A stretch of 64,000 nucleotides of DNA from Microbacterium sp. USTB-Y (lineage in GTDB: Bacteria > Actinomycetota > Actinomycetes > Actinomycetales > Microbacteriaceae), in the NCBI RefSeq assembly GCF_023703415.1, contig NZ_JAGMTU010000003.1:310001-374000 (forward strand). Direction: 5' to 3'. The notes under the pieces were generated by a model that was given only the letters and a program-made list of their open reading frames with translations, did no database searches and was not told the DNA's origin. The number at the start of each line of letters is the position of its first letter. The first letter of the stretch is position 1. The position numbers were made by a program, and so were the translations under genes. Shown here piece after piece: positions 43,245 through 52,166 of the stretch.

Positions 43245-45169
43245 CCCCCATCGCCCTGCACCGCAGCTTCCCGTTCACCGTCCGCCCCGGCCACCGCGAG
43301 ACCCTCGACTCGTTCACGCGCCGCACCCTCGCAGCCAACGGCGAAAGCTACTCGCTCCCACGACACCTCGTCACGCTCGCAAAGGCACACGACGACGACG
43401 CGACATGGGAGTCGCTCCTCAGCGCCAAGGTCAGGCGCCCGCTGGACAGGCTCATCAAGGCCCTGCCCCTCGACGACGCAGGGCTGGGCGACTGCGAGTC
43501 GTGCCGGTCGCAGACCACCGAACGATGGGCGTGCCTGCTCTGCAGCCACGGTGAACACATTCAGCAGCACCCTCACCTGGACGACCTCGTCTGCGAGCGC
43601 CACCAGCGATGGACCGGCCCGGGCACGACTGCGGAGACACAGACCGCGGTGACGGGCGCCGAGGTCGCCGCTCACCGCCGGTTCCAGCGTCTCCGTCGTG
43701 ATGGCGGCCTCGACCTCCACCTATTCTTCGAGGTCCTCAGCGCGCTTGAGAGTGACCTCGACCAGCCGACGGCCAGCGCCTTCCGTCACGCCGTCGCCAT
43801 CGTCGACTGGGCCCAGCGGACCGAGACGGTACACCGCCTGTTCGACCCCGCAGTCCCGTACGCCGCCACGTTCGCCTGGCTCCGAGAGGCGCTGGCCAAC
43901 ATCGTCGCGCGCTCGACCCCTGCCGCCGCGCGAGCGGTCTGGCTACACCTGTGGCCCGCTCACCTCGCACTGAACACGGCTCTGCGCGGCTACGCCGGCT
44001 ACCGCGCCGGCAGCGTCCACGATTTTCAGCTGCCGGACGACATCACCAGCTGGTACCCCCGTCCCTCGGCCCTCAAGGGCACACGGGAGTACCTCGCGTG
44101 CACCGGCGACGACAACCTCTCGGCTCTCGCGCGCCTCGCCCGAGACAGTGACGACGCGCCGACGGTGGCGGAACCGCAGTTCCGCACTATCCACTGCACA
44201 CGCGGTCATCTCTATATCGAGGTCCGCACCACGGAGGATGACGACGTCGAGACCCCCTGCCCTACCTGCACCGGGGTCCACGTAGAGCGGGGTGTGAACG
44301 ACCTCGGGACAGTGTCGCCCCTCATCGGTGCCCAACTCCACCCCACCCTGAATGGAGACCTCACCGCCTCCGACATCGCAGCCCGGAGCCACACGGTGGT
44401 CTGGTGGAAGTGCCCGGAGAAGGGGCACCCGTTCCGGGCCATGCCCTTCAACCGAACCCTTAACGATGCCGGCTGCGGCGTCTGCCTCAACCGCGTCACC
44501 ATCCAGGGCATCAACGACCTCGCCACGACACACCCCCGCATCGCCCGTGAGCTCCACCCGAAGACCGGATACGCCAAGAAGGCCACCCAGCTGAACGCCG
44601 CTGACCCGAAGACGCGCGATTGGCTCTGCCCGAAGGACCACTCGTACCGCGCATCTGTGAAGGCGCGCGTCCGCGGCAAGTCGTGCGACGAGTGCAAGAA
44701 GCAGCGCACCCGCACCTCGGGACGCAGCATCATCGACACCCACCCGCACCTGGTCCCGAGCTGGCTGCCGGAACTCAACGAAGGGCGCGAGCCCGCCGAC
44801 TACACGAAGGGGTCGAAGCTCGAAGTCATCTGGCTGTGCACCAAGAGCGGGCACACGCACACTTTCCCCATGCGCCTCGAAGCACGAACTCGCGGATGCG
44901 ACTGCCCCTACTGCGCTGGCCGGCTCCTCCTCGAGGGCTTCAACGACTTCGCCACCACCGACCTCGAACTCGTCGGCGACTGGCACCCCTACCGCAACCG
45001 CAAATACCCGAACGAGGTGATGCGCGGGTCGAACGACAAGCACCACTGGAAGTGCAAGGACGGCCACGAGACCCACCAGAGCATCCCGAACCGCCGCCTG
45101 TCGGGCGGATGCGTGGAATGCCCGTGGCACGAGCGGTCCGGGAATGCCGCTCTTGCGCCACATCGCTAA
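43241..45169 (+). CDS. tniQ: TniQ/TnsD-like target selector with five C-terminal treble-clef zinc units
   Basis: A 642-residue protein. The TniQ opening is RSFPFTVRPGHRETLDSFTR, with its zinc site C85xxC88, C98xxC101 (GLGDCESC, WACLLCSHGE) and LVCERH. The second half has five units of the type W-x-C-(x)GH...R...GC-x-x-C, for example WKCPEKGHPFRA with GCGVC, WLCPKDHSYRA with SCDEC and WKCKDGHETHQ with GGCVEC. These look like DUF4379/zinc-ribbon_11 modules. TnsD proteins use C-terminal DNA-binding domains to find a fixed site, so the array probably reads the tRNA-Gly gene (inference). Confidence 0.9.
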   Translation: MTPIALHRSFPFTVRPGHRETLDSFTRRTLAANGESYSLPRHLVTLAKAHDDDATWESLLSAKVRRPLDRLIKALPLDDAGLGDCESCRSQTTERWACLLCSHGEHIQQHPHLDDLVCERHQRWTGPGTTAETQTAVTGAEVAAHRRFQRLRRDGGLDLHLFFEVLSALESDLDQPTASAFRHAVAIVDWAQRTETVHRLFDPAVPYAATFAWLREALANIVARSTPAAARAVWLHLWPAHLALNTALRGYAGYRAGSVHDFQLPDDITSWYPRPSALKGTREYLACTGDDNLSALARLARDSDDAPTVAEPQFRTIHCTRGHLYIEVRTTEDDDVETPCPTCTGVHVERGVNDLGTVSPLIGAQLHPTLNGDLTASDIAARSHTVVWWKCPEKGHPFRAMPFNRTLNDAGCGVCLNRVTIQGINDLATTHPRIARELHPKTGYAKKATQLNAADPKTRDWLCPKDHSYRASVKARVRGKSCDECKKQRTRTSGRSIIDTHPHLVPSWLPELNEGREPADYTKGSKLEVIWLCTKSGHTHTFPMRLEARTRGCDCPYCAGRLLLEGFNDFATTDLELVGDWHPYRNRKYPNEVMRGSNDKHHWKCKDGHETHQSIPNRRLSGGCVECPWHERSGNAALAPHR

Positions 45170-45465
45170 CCCCGACCTCGAGGATTGCGCAACGGAGTGA
45201 AGTGAATCGTCGATGGCACTCGCCCTCAAGATGCCTCGCTCATTGCGCGACTCTGGTCTGCGAGCACGACGGAGGGCGCAGGGCAAGCTGTGGCGTCGAC
45301 ACTTAATCGACAAGTCCTTCGCGTGGCGACGAAGTCATCGGCTGGCGCCGTTGGATGTGGGTCTCGACTGAAACGTGCCCGGCTTCGACGGCACTTGGCC
45401 GATACGTTAGACGCGGCGGCCGTGTCCGGCCAGACATACGGAAAGTTACGTTCGATGGGGGAAGC
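45170..45465. other. Intergenic region between tniQ and the ATPase-nuclease pair
   Basis: About 296 bp. A short basic frame (45213-45371, MALALKMPRSLRDSGLRARR..., 52 residues) is open but lacks a well-placed ribosome site, so I do not call it a gene. The promoter of the downstream pair should lie in the last 100 bp; the ATG at 45466 has GGGGGAAGC before it. Confidence 0.5.
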
Positions 45466-47271
45466 ATGGCCGAAGACAGTGTGGCGCGAGTTCGTGTTCA
45501 CGAGTTCGCGAGCCTAGCGGGCGTTTCGAATCGAGTCGTTCTCGAGCGGCTAGCCTCACTGAACGAGTATGTTCGTTCACCCTCGAGTGGGCTTACACCT
45601 CCGGTCGTTCGACGCCTTGCACTGTCATTCGGAGTGGATGTCAGCGAGCTTCTTGATGCGCAATCTACTCGCAGGTCTAGTGCCCCTGAAACGCCTGCCC
45701 CTCCCACGACGTACGAGAACGAGTACGGATGGCACTCGGGATCGGTGAAGGCGCCGAGAAGCCCAGCTTTGGCACGAGAACTTGAGGCAATTGAGATGCG
45801 TTTTCCAGCACTCAAGGAACACAGGCGACTGTTAAGCCTGATGGGTTCGCAAGTTATCCAGGCGAGGCAGATCAAGACCGGGCCTCTGGCCGGGTGCGCC
45901 AGACTCCGAATCCGGTTCAGCGAAGCTATCGAGTCGGCGTTTGGCCTCACACGCGAGGTCCTCGCTATCTACCTGCCCTACGACGACTTTCAGTCGCGGT
46001 CTTATGAAGCCGCCCTTCGCGAGTTGCGCAGCATGAGCCAGGCAGTAACGCCCGACCTCATCCTGATTTGGGCTCCCGATGAACGACTTAGTACCAAACT
46101 CGCGGAGTGGGGAACCCTCCAGGCCATCTCGATCCCCTTTCAGCTCGACAGCGCCGACTCTTTCGGGCTCATTGAACTCCTGCAGGGCCATATCCACCTG
46201 CGCAATCTCTTCGAGACCACCGCGCCTGTCTCGGGCTCAACCTTCTTCGGTCGACGAACCGTGCTGCAGGGCCTCCGAGAGGATGTACTGAGCCAACGTG
46301 CCGCGGGAATCTTCGGCCTGCGTAAGGCAGGCAAGACAAGCATCTTGTTTCAGCTCGCAGAAGAACTTCACCACGATTCAGTGGTTCCGGTCCATGTGGA
46401 CCTCGAGGCAATGCCGTCGCCACCCGTTGACCCGACAGACGACCTCCTCGCGCTACTTCGATTTCGCATCACCGAGGCACTGAAGGCACGAGGCTTACGG
46501 GTCAAGGAACTTGCGGAGCTGTCGGACTTTCCAAGCAATATGCAGTTCAAGATCGCGATGCAGAAGCTGCTGCGCCAGCTGAGTGCCTCCGACACACGGA
46601 TTCTGCTCATGCTCGATGAGATCGAGTTCCTCACTCCGAGCGGTCAGGCCGGCGCTGGCGCCACCGAGCTTCCGAGGGTCGCCCAAGTGCTGGCCACACT
46701 TCGGAGCCTGACCCAAGAATCCGGAAACATGTCGCTCCTTCTCGCTGGCCTCACAAGCTCTATCGTCGAGCAGGGCATGCTTCACGGACGTCCCAACCCG
46801 TTCTTCCGGTGGGCGCGAACGATTTACGTGGGACCTCTTGAACGAGAGGACGCAGATGACCTGGCCCTGTCGTTGGGCCGCAGGATGGGTATCTTCATCG
46901 CCGAGGGTGCTCGGGAGGCTCTCTACGAAGCGACCGGAGGCCATGCCTATCTGTATCGCAACCTCGCATCCGCCGTCGTGAAATCTCTCCCCGTGCACGC
47001 AACCAACCGGACAATGGCGCGGCGAGACGTTCTCGGGGCTCTAGGACCTTGGAAGACGGAGGTGCACGGATACATCGTGGAAGTGATACGCCACGTCGAA
47101 AGCTACTACCCCGCAGAATCCGTGTTGCTGGAATCAGTGAGGAGCATGCCCGAGGTGTTCGAGGAGTTCGCGGCGGAAGAAGTAGAGGCAACTCGTCACC
47201 TCGTCGAACTCGGGCTGCTCGAGCCTGCCGACGGCGGATACCGCCCGGCTGCGCTGTTGGAACTGCGTTGA
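45466..47271 (+). CDS. IF2_N-domain AAA/STAND-type ATPase (candidate defence sensor)
   Basis: A 601-residue protein. Residues 7-55 match the N-terminal domain of translation factor IF-2 (ARVRVHEFASLAGVSNRVVL, EYVRSPSSGLTPPVVRRL). Residues 100-250 are an alpha/beta region of unknown type (LAIYLPYDDFQSR, DLILIWAPDERLS). From about 250 comes an AAA_16/ORC-like ATPase: GSTFFGRRTVLQGL, Walker A GIFGLRKAGKTSIL (K290), Walker B ILLMLDEIEFL (D384/E385), then a winged-helix end (LLESVRSMPEVFEEF). Its TGA overlaps the TTG start of the nuclease gene. It is probably the recognition and signalling component of a two-gene immunity system (inference). Confidence 0.82.
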   Translation: MAEDSVARVRVHEFASLAGVSNRVVLERLASLNEYVRSPSSGLTPPVVRRLALSFGVDVSELLDAQSTRRSSAPETPAPPTTYENEYGWHSGSVKAPRSPALARELEAIEMRFPALKEHRRLLSLMGSQVIQARQIKTGPLAGCARLRIRFSEAIESAFGLTREVLAIYLPYDDFQSRSYEAALRELRSMSQAVTPDLILIWAPDERLSTKLAEWGTLQAISIPFQLDSADSFGLIELLQGHIHLRNLFETTAPVSGSTFFGRRTVLQGLREDVLSQRAAGIFGLRKAGKTSILFQLAEELHHDSVVPVHVDLEAMPSPPVDPTDDLLALLRFRITEALKARGLRVKELAELSDFPSNMQFKIAMQKLLRQLSASDTRILLMLDEIEFLTPSGQAGAGATELPRVAQVLATLRSLTQESGNMSLLLAGLTSSIVEQGMLHGRPNPFFRWARTIYVGPLEREDADDLALSLGRRMGIFIAEGAREALYEATGGHAYLYRNLASAVVKSLPVHATNRTMARRDVLGALGPWKTEVHGYIVEVIRHVESYYPAESVLLESVRSMPEVFEEFAAEEVEATRHLVELGLLEPADGGYRPAALLELR

Positions 47272-49010
47272 GCGCGATTGACATACGCCCGCATTGGAGG
47301 GAGTGGGCCCAGTCGATAGCGGAGAAGACCGATGTAAGCACCATCGTTTTCTTGCAACTCGGATCCAACTACCTCGCATCCGTCGATCTCCTCTCCGAAG
47401 TCGGCTTCTCCCTTCAATCGGTCGAGTCCTTCTTGGACAATGATGAGGTCGAGGGGAACCGGATCGTCCTCACTGGGCTCGACGACCTGGCTACGGCCTC
47501 CGGAGAGCAACGGCTCGGGATGCTCCGCATTAAGGTGCTTGAGCAGGTCCGAGGAGGACGGAGGTTTGTTCTTCAGTCGCGGGCCCCACGTATCGTCTAC
47601 GAGTCGCGCGGGAGCCTACTCGTGATGGATGCGACCTTCATGACTGGCCCTCCGAAGTCCAGCTGGGCGGAGCAAGCATCGCCCTCGTTCATCTTCGAGG
47701 CGGAACTGGATCCTGCCCGCCCGTTCAGGTCAGTTCTGCGCGACACCTTGAGCGAACTCGGATTGTCGCTATGCGCTCGCCTGGATCGCGTCATCTACGA
47801 GTTGGGGAACCCAGATCTCAACGCGCACAACCTCGATGGCTCAGAGACGGAGGCACTGCGCGGTGCGGGACTTCTGAACAGCTCGAATCGTTGGGAGGTG
47901 CCGGATCCGTCAGCGCTGATGCGGAGGGAGCTCACCGACGTCCTCGACGGCAAGCGAGATGCCACCTTGCATCTGACCGCGGTAGTGGAAGAGTTCGACG
48001 CACTCACATCCACGCTGCGCAGAACCCTCCGCGCGGCGGCACGCGCGCGCTGGGGTCCCGGATGGGCGGTTGAGTGCATACCGCAGGACTTCGCAGAGAG
48101 CATCATCAAGCGAGCGTCGAGTGATTTAATGCCACTCGCGGAGTCCATCGAAGACGTTCGGGATGCCCTTCTCTGGCTGAATGTGCGCGAGTTGCTTCGT
48201 CTCCGAAGGGACTGCAGCTTCGGCAGGCTCGGTATGGGAGAGGCCGCATGGAAGATGGCGGAGCGCGAGCTCGGTGCGGTTGAAGATCGCCTTCGCTTCT
48301 TCGGACATCTCACGCGACAGGATGAGGAGTGCGTGCGGAAATGGAGCGGACTCTTCGCGGACAAGCTCTCGCACACCGGCCACCTCGACCGCACACATTC
48401 GTCGCCTGCCCAAGCTCAGCGTGAGGCTGAACTTCTCGACCGGATCCGTGACGACCTCGCAGTAAACCCGGCCTTCGGCACCCCTGCAGGCGCGGCGTTC
48501 CTTGACCTGGTAACGACCACGCTCCGTTTCCTCAAACGCACTTCCGACACCTCCGCCAAGTACACACGCCCCTTCCCTGCCGGCAAGGCACCAAAAGAAG
48601 CCGCACTTCAAGAGCATTTCTATTGGTACTTGGGGTCGACGGGCATCGGCGATACCTCTTACACCGAGGTTCCAAACATGGCAACCGGGCGGGTCGATGT
48701 ACTGGTTCTCGGAGACAACGGAACTCGGTTCGTTACCGAAGTCAAAAGAGAACTCGGCGACGCCTCGATGACGTCCCTCGCGAGTTCCTACTTCGGCCAG
48801 GCCTCGGACTACCAAGTCAACAACGAACCGTTGGGCCAGCTTCTCGTCCTCGACCTCACCAGTCACACCAACGGCGTTCCGTCGGTGAAGGACTCCGTTC
48901 ACGTGGAGACTCGCGACGTCGGCGGAACGCTCCGATCCATCGTGATCTACGTCGTTCGTGGCAATCGTCCCCCGCCGAGCGCTATTCGCACCCTTGCGTC
49001 CAAAGCGTGA
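47268..49010 (+). CDS. PD-(D/E)XK nuclease effector paired with the IF2_N ATPase
   Basis: A 580-residue protein starting at TTG within the upstream stop (GCGTTGAGC). The N-terminal third resembles an ATPase-like alpha/beta domain without Walker A (RIVLTGLDDLATASGEQRL, GGRRFVLQSRAPRIVYESRG). The centre is helical. Residues about 455-560 form a restriction-endonuclease fold: EAALQEHFYWYLG, D477 in GRVDVLVLGD, and E491-x-K493 in FVTEVKREL, followed by QASDYQVNNEPLGQLLVLDL. Strict coupling to the ATPase implies one complex that cleaves nucleic acid upon infection (inference). No known family name can be given. Confidence 0.82.
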   Translation: MSAIDIRPHWREWAQSIAEKTDVSTIVFLQLGSNYLASVDLLSEVGFSLQSVESFLDNDEVEGNRIVLTGLDDLATASGEQRLGMLRIKVLEQVRGGRRFVLQSRAPRIVYESRGSLLVMDATFMTGPPKSSWAEQASPSFIFEAELDPARPFRSVLRDTLSELGLSLCARLDRVIYELGNPDLNAHNLDGSETEALRGAGLLNSSNRWEVPDPSALMRRELTDVLDGKRDATLHLTAVVEEFDALTSTLRRTLRAAARARWGPGWAVECIPQDFAESIIKRASSDLMPLAESIEDVRDALLWLNVRELLRLRRDCSFGRLGMGEAAWKMAERELGAVEDRLRFFGHLTRQDEECVRKWSGLFADKLSHTGHLDRTHSSPAQAQREAELLDRIRDDLAVNPAFGTPAGAAFLDLVTTTLRFLKRTSDTSAKYTRPFPAGKAPKEAALQEHFYWYLGSTGIGDTSYTEVPNMATGRVDVLVLGDNGTRFVTEVKRELGDASMTSLASSYFGQASDYQVNNEPLGQLLVLDLTSHTNGVPSVKDSVHVETRDVGGTLRSIVIYVVRGNRPPPSAIRTLASKA

Positions 49011-49193
49011 GCTTGTGACATCGCGATAGAGCGCCTCGTGGTCGAAGCCCGCCGACCGCGTCAGACACACGTATGCGGCGGTTCCTTGTGGATGGAGGAG
49101 GGGACCGCCTGGGCATCTCTGTCCTGTCCGCGGTTCTCGGCATGATGGAGACACGTGCGCCAGCCTGTTGGCGACGGGAGGAAAGGGGTGGGG

Positions 49194-50807
49194 ATGGGCT
49201 GGCTCAATCGCCTGTTCGGCAACAGTAAGCGGATGGCATTAGGGGCACGGGCAGCCACCACACCTGCTCCAGCCGGGGCGCCGCCTCACTTCGCCATCAT
49301 CGACGTCGAGACCTCGGGGCTGTCGCCCAAGAATGACCGCGTTCTCGAGCTAGCGATTGTGCGCGTCGATCACCGCGGCCATGTGGTCGATGAGTGGTCA
49401 TCGAGATTCAACCCCGAGGGCCCCGTCGGAGCAACTCACATCCACGGCATCACGCAGGCCGACGTGGCTCACGCGCCGCTATTCCGCGACGTAGCGACGT
49501 CCATCGTGCCGTACATCTCCGGCCTCCCTATCGCTGCGCACAACGCTCGCTTCGACCTCTCCTTCCTCCGGGCCGAGTTCCGAAGAGCTGGTTGGGACGT
49601 CCCATGGCTGCCCGCATACTGCACCCTTGACGGCAGCCATCACTACCTTCCCGACCTTGACCGACGGCGGCTCGCCGATTGCTGTTGGAGTGCTCGAGTC
49701 CCACTGCACGACGCCCATTCCGCGCTCGGAGACGCACGTGCGACGGCTGGCCTCCTACGCCACTACCTGGAGTTGCAGGCGCAGGTTCCACCTCACCCAA
49801 CGCTGTTGTCCGTGCAACACGAGGCGCGAAAGGTTCTCTGGCCAACAGGCCCGAGCCGCGCGCCGCTCGCGTCCGTCCCCGACGAGCCCCGAAGTCGCCC
49901 CTCAAGTCGCATCCGTTCCTCCAGCACCCGGCCTAAACAGCCCCTGCTGCTCGCGCAGCTGACGAAACTCAGCCTCGCGGAGGTACTGGACGAGGGCGCT
50001 TCTGTCGGAACGCTCGCCTACGTCGAGACTCTCCTGGACGCGCTTGAGGATGGTGTCATCTCAGATGATGAAGCAGCTGCTCTGCAAGACCTTTCCGAGA
50101 TGTTCGAGCTCGCTGAGGCCGACGTCACGTCCGCGCACACCGCGCTCCTACTGGCCCTTGCGCACAAGGCGCTCGACGATGGGCACGTATCTCGAGACGA
50201 GCGCGCAGAACTCGAGGCCATCGCCTCCACGCTCCGACTGCCCACGGAGCTGGTTCCCGGCCTCATCAAGGAGGCGGACGCCGCCCGAGCTGCGCGGTTG
50301 AGCGCGAAGCTACATGACCTGCCCAGCGATTGGCCCCATGGCGCCCCCCTGCGCGTCGGGGACAAGGTCGTGTTTACGGGATTCGTCGAGCGAGAACGGC
50401 AACGCACTCGCTTGGAAAAGCGTTCCGTGGAACTAGGTGTCCGAGTCTTGGGCACGGTATCCGGACTAACAACGATGGTGGTGACCGACGGATCCTTCGC
50501 AGGCGGCAAGCTGGAGCGCGCGGGTGAGCTTGGGACCCGCATCATCGATCCCGAGACATACGCAGTGCTGCTTAAGCATCTACAGCCGATTGCTGCGCCG
50601 AGCCCAAGTGCGAAACGTAGTGCTCCGACCTCTGCGCAAAGGCCGGAAAGAGGCAGCGCAGCAGCCGCTTCGAGCGCCTCCTCCCCTGGCGAGATTCGCG
50701 CCTGGGGTATCACGAATGGCTATTCGGTTGGTGTCCGAGGCCGACTCCCTATCGAGTTGGTTGAGGCCTACGAGCGTGCGCAGCTCGACTCGAGCGCTCG
50801 AGCCTGA
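49194..50807 (+). CDS. DnaQ-like exonuclease fused to TerB, BRCT and Lsr2 domains
   Basis: Start chosen at ATG 49194 (MGWLNRLFGN, 537 residues) after GGAGGAAAGGGG. Residues 33-195 are a DEDDh 3'-5' exonuclease (AIIDVETSGLSPKNDRVLEL, HIHGIT, AAHNARFDLSFL, HDAHSALGDARAT). Residues about 265-365 are a TerB-like helical domain (LLDALEDGVISDDEAAALQD, DDGHVSRDERAELEAIA). Residues about 390-470 are a BRCT domain (GDKVVFTGFVERERQRTRLE). The last 40 residues match the Lsr2 AT-hook-like DNA-binding domain (IRAWGITNGYSVGVRGRLPI). The combination suggests a nuclease directed to AT-rich foreign DNA (inference). Confidence 0.88.
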   Translation: MGWLNRLFGNSKRMALGARAATTPAPAGAPPHFAIIDVETSGLSPKNDRVLELAIVRVDHRGHVVDEWSSRFNPEGPVGATHIHGITQADVAHAPLFRDVATSIVPYISGLPIAAHNARFDLSFLRAEFRRAGWDVPWLPAYCTLDGSHHYLPDLDRRRLADCCWSARVPLHDAHSALGDARATAGLLRHYLELQAQVPPHPTLLSVQHEARKVLWPTGPSRAPLASVPDEPRSRPSSRIRSSSTRPKQPLLLAQLTKLSLAEVLDEGASVGTLAYVETLLDALEDGVISDDEAAALQDLSEMFELAEADVTSAHTALLLALAHKALDDGHVSRDERAELEAIASTLRLPTELVPGLIKEADAARAARLSAKLHDLPSDWPHGAPLRVGDKVVFTGFVERERQRTRLEKRSVELGVRVLGTVSGLTTMVVTDGSFAGGKLERAGELGTRIIDPETYAVLLKHLQPIAAPSPSAKRSAPTSAQRPERGSAAAASSASSPGEIRAWGITNGYSVGVRGRLPIELVEAYERAQLDSSARA

Positions 50808-51110
50808 GGCGATGCCATCAGATCTTGCATCACGCTCGTGCGGAGAGGAAGAAATCAGCTGGGGCGCCCGACTAGCTACGAAATGACCTGAAGATCGTGG
50901 ATCGAGATCGACCATGACACTTCCTCGGCGTTCAGAAGCCCGGCGTGGACCAGTGCACTGGTGGCGGTGGTTGCCTGCGTGAGATCGGCAGAGCCAGCGC
51001 AACTGTGTGCGGGTCGCGCACTCGAGACAGATCCAGCCACTCGTCCGATTACAGGCACACGCCTCCGTTGCGTTCGGTTCGCGTCCTGAGTTGCGCGGGG
51101 GTCTCTGGCG
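50808..51110. other. Non-coding gap between convergent genes
   Basis: About 300 bp between the exonuclease-fusion stop and the stop of the leftward protease gene. No gene, clear terminator or repeat was found. Some codon-like bias continues on both strands, so degraded coding sequence is possible. Confidence 0.5.
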
Positions 51111-52166
51111 TCACAAGCCCGCGCACTCATCGCAGACGGCCGCGTTAGTACTGAACAGTTGAGCTGGTTTCTCCAGGAAGCAGTCATTGCATGTCTGCAC
51201 CTTGACACGCGACGCGCATTCGCAGCGACCGCATTCTGGGCAGAATCCCGCGCTGCACCGGCCGCACCGCTCGCCCCAGACTTGAAACAGTTCCTGACAG
51301 TGCGTGCACTCCTGCCACCTGGCTTGCACCGTTGGAGCAGACGTCGAAAGCGAGATCGCCTCCCATGGAGCGTTATGAGCAACCGCGACGACCACCGTAT
51401 AACCTCCCATCGCGGTCGCTTGCGCATAGAGAGACGTGCCTTCGATACCGTCCCGGTAGATGAACCGGTGGTCGCGCACCGTAGCTGCGTCCAGCGATGT
51501 AGCGCGCAGCGCTCGCATCACCTTTGTCTGGGACTGGTCCCGTCCTCGTCTCAGTGGGAGCTCTCCGACACTGCTCGCGAAGGCAACATCATCATTCTCG
51601 TCCAGGAGAACAACATGTCCCGGGCTTTGCAGACGTTGAGCTGCCGCGACGCATGCCGCTGCCCGCGACGCCCCTGACGCCTGCCACAGCCCCGCGACCT
51701 GCGTAGCCAACGGTGTTCCGGATCCCAGGTGCACCTTCAGCATGTCGTCCGGGAAGAGCACTGCTGCGGCGAACGCGTCGCAGGTGAGTTCCTCTAGTTG
51801 CTCCCCCTGGTCGACTTGGGCGTCGAACTCGGCACTCAGGGTCGCATCATTTAGTTGGAGATGATGCCCGAGCTCGTGCAGAGCGGTGAAATGCTGTCGA
51901 GGGATGGCACTTTTCGCCCAGATGCCAATGCGTGCAGGGGTATGGTCAGAAAAGTACACGCCCGCGATTGCGCAATCGCTGGTCGGCACCGCATCGAGAA
52001 GCATCACCTCGAGTTCAGGCCACGTCTCAAGCTCTGCGATGGGGTGGGTCCGCAGCGATACGAGGGCCTCTGAGCCCCGTTCTCGCACGATTTCAAGCAT
52101 GCGTTGCACCCGGGGGTGAACAAGGGCTCGAGCGAGGATGAATGCCTGAGTGCTCGTGCTCGTCAC
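51111..52166 (-). CDS. ImmA/IrrE-family metallopeptidase with C-terminal zinc fingers
   Basis: A 351-residue protein. The ImmA/IrrE domain has HFTALHELGHHL with zinc ligands H97 and H101 and catalytic E98, and the second-helix ELTCDAFAAAVLFPDD with the third ligand. The C-terminal 70 residues add paired Cys motifs (ECTHCQELFQVWGERCGRC, FCPECGRCECASRV, VCDECAGL), unusual for the family. ImmA-type proteases cleave a partner XRE repressor; the partner is the gene just upstream, overlapping by 4 bp. Confidence 0.9.
   Translation of the reverse strand: MTSTSTQAFILARALVHPRVQRMLEIVRERGSEALVSLRTHPIAELETWPELEVMLLDAVPTSDCAIAGVYFSDHTPARIGIWAKSAIPRQHFTALHELGHHLQLNDATLSAEFDAQVDQGEQLEELTCDAFAAAVLFPDDMLKVHLGSGTPLATQVAGLWQASGASRAAACVAAAQRLQSPGHVVLLDENDDVAFASSVGELPLRRGRDQSQTKVMRALRATSLDAATVRDHRFIYRDGIEGTSLYAQATAMGGYTVVVAVAHNAPWEAISLSTSAPTVQARWQECTHCQELFQVWGERCGRCSAGFCPECGRCECASRVKVQTCNDCFLEKPAQLFSTNAAVCDECAGL

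Noticed and set aside
45213..45371. Small basic ORF (52 codons) after tniQ
   Set aside because: No properly spaced ribosome site and no recognisable family; kept only as a remark.
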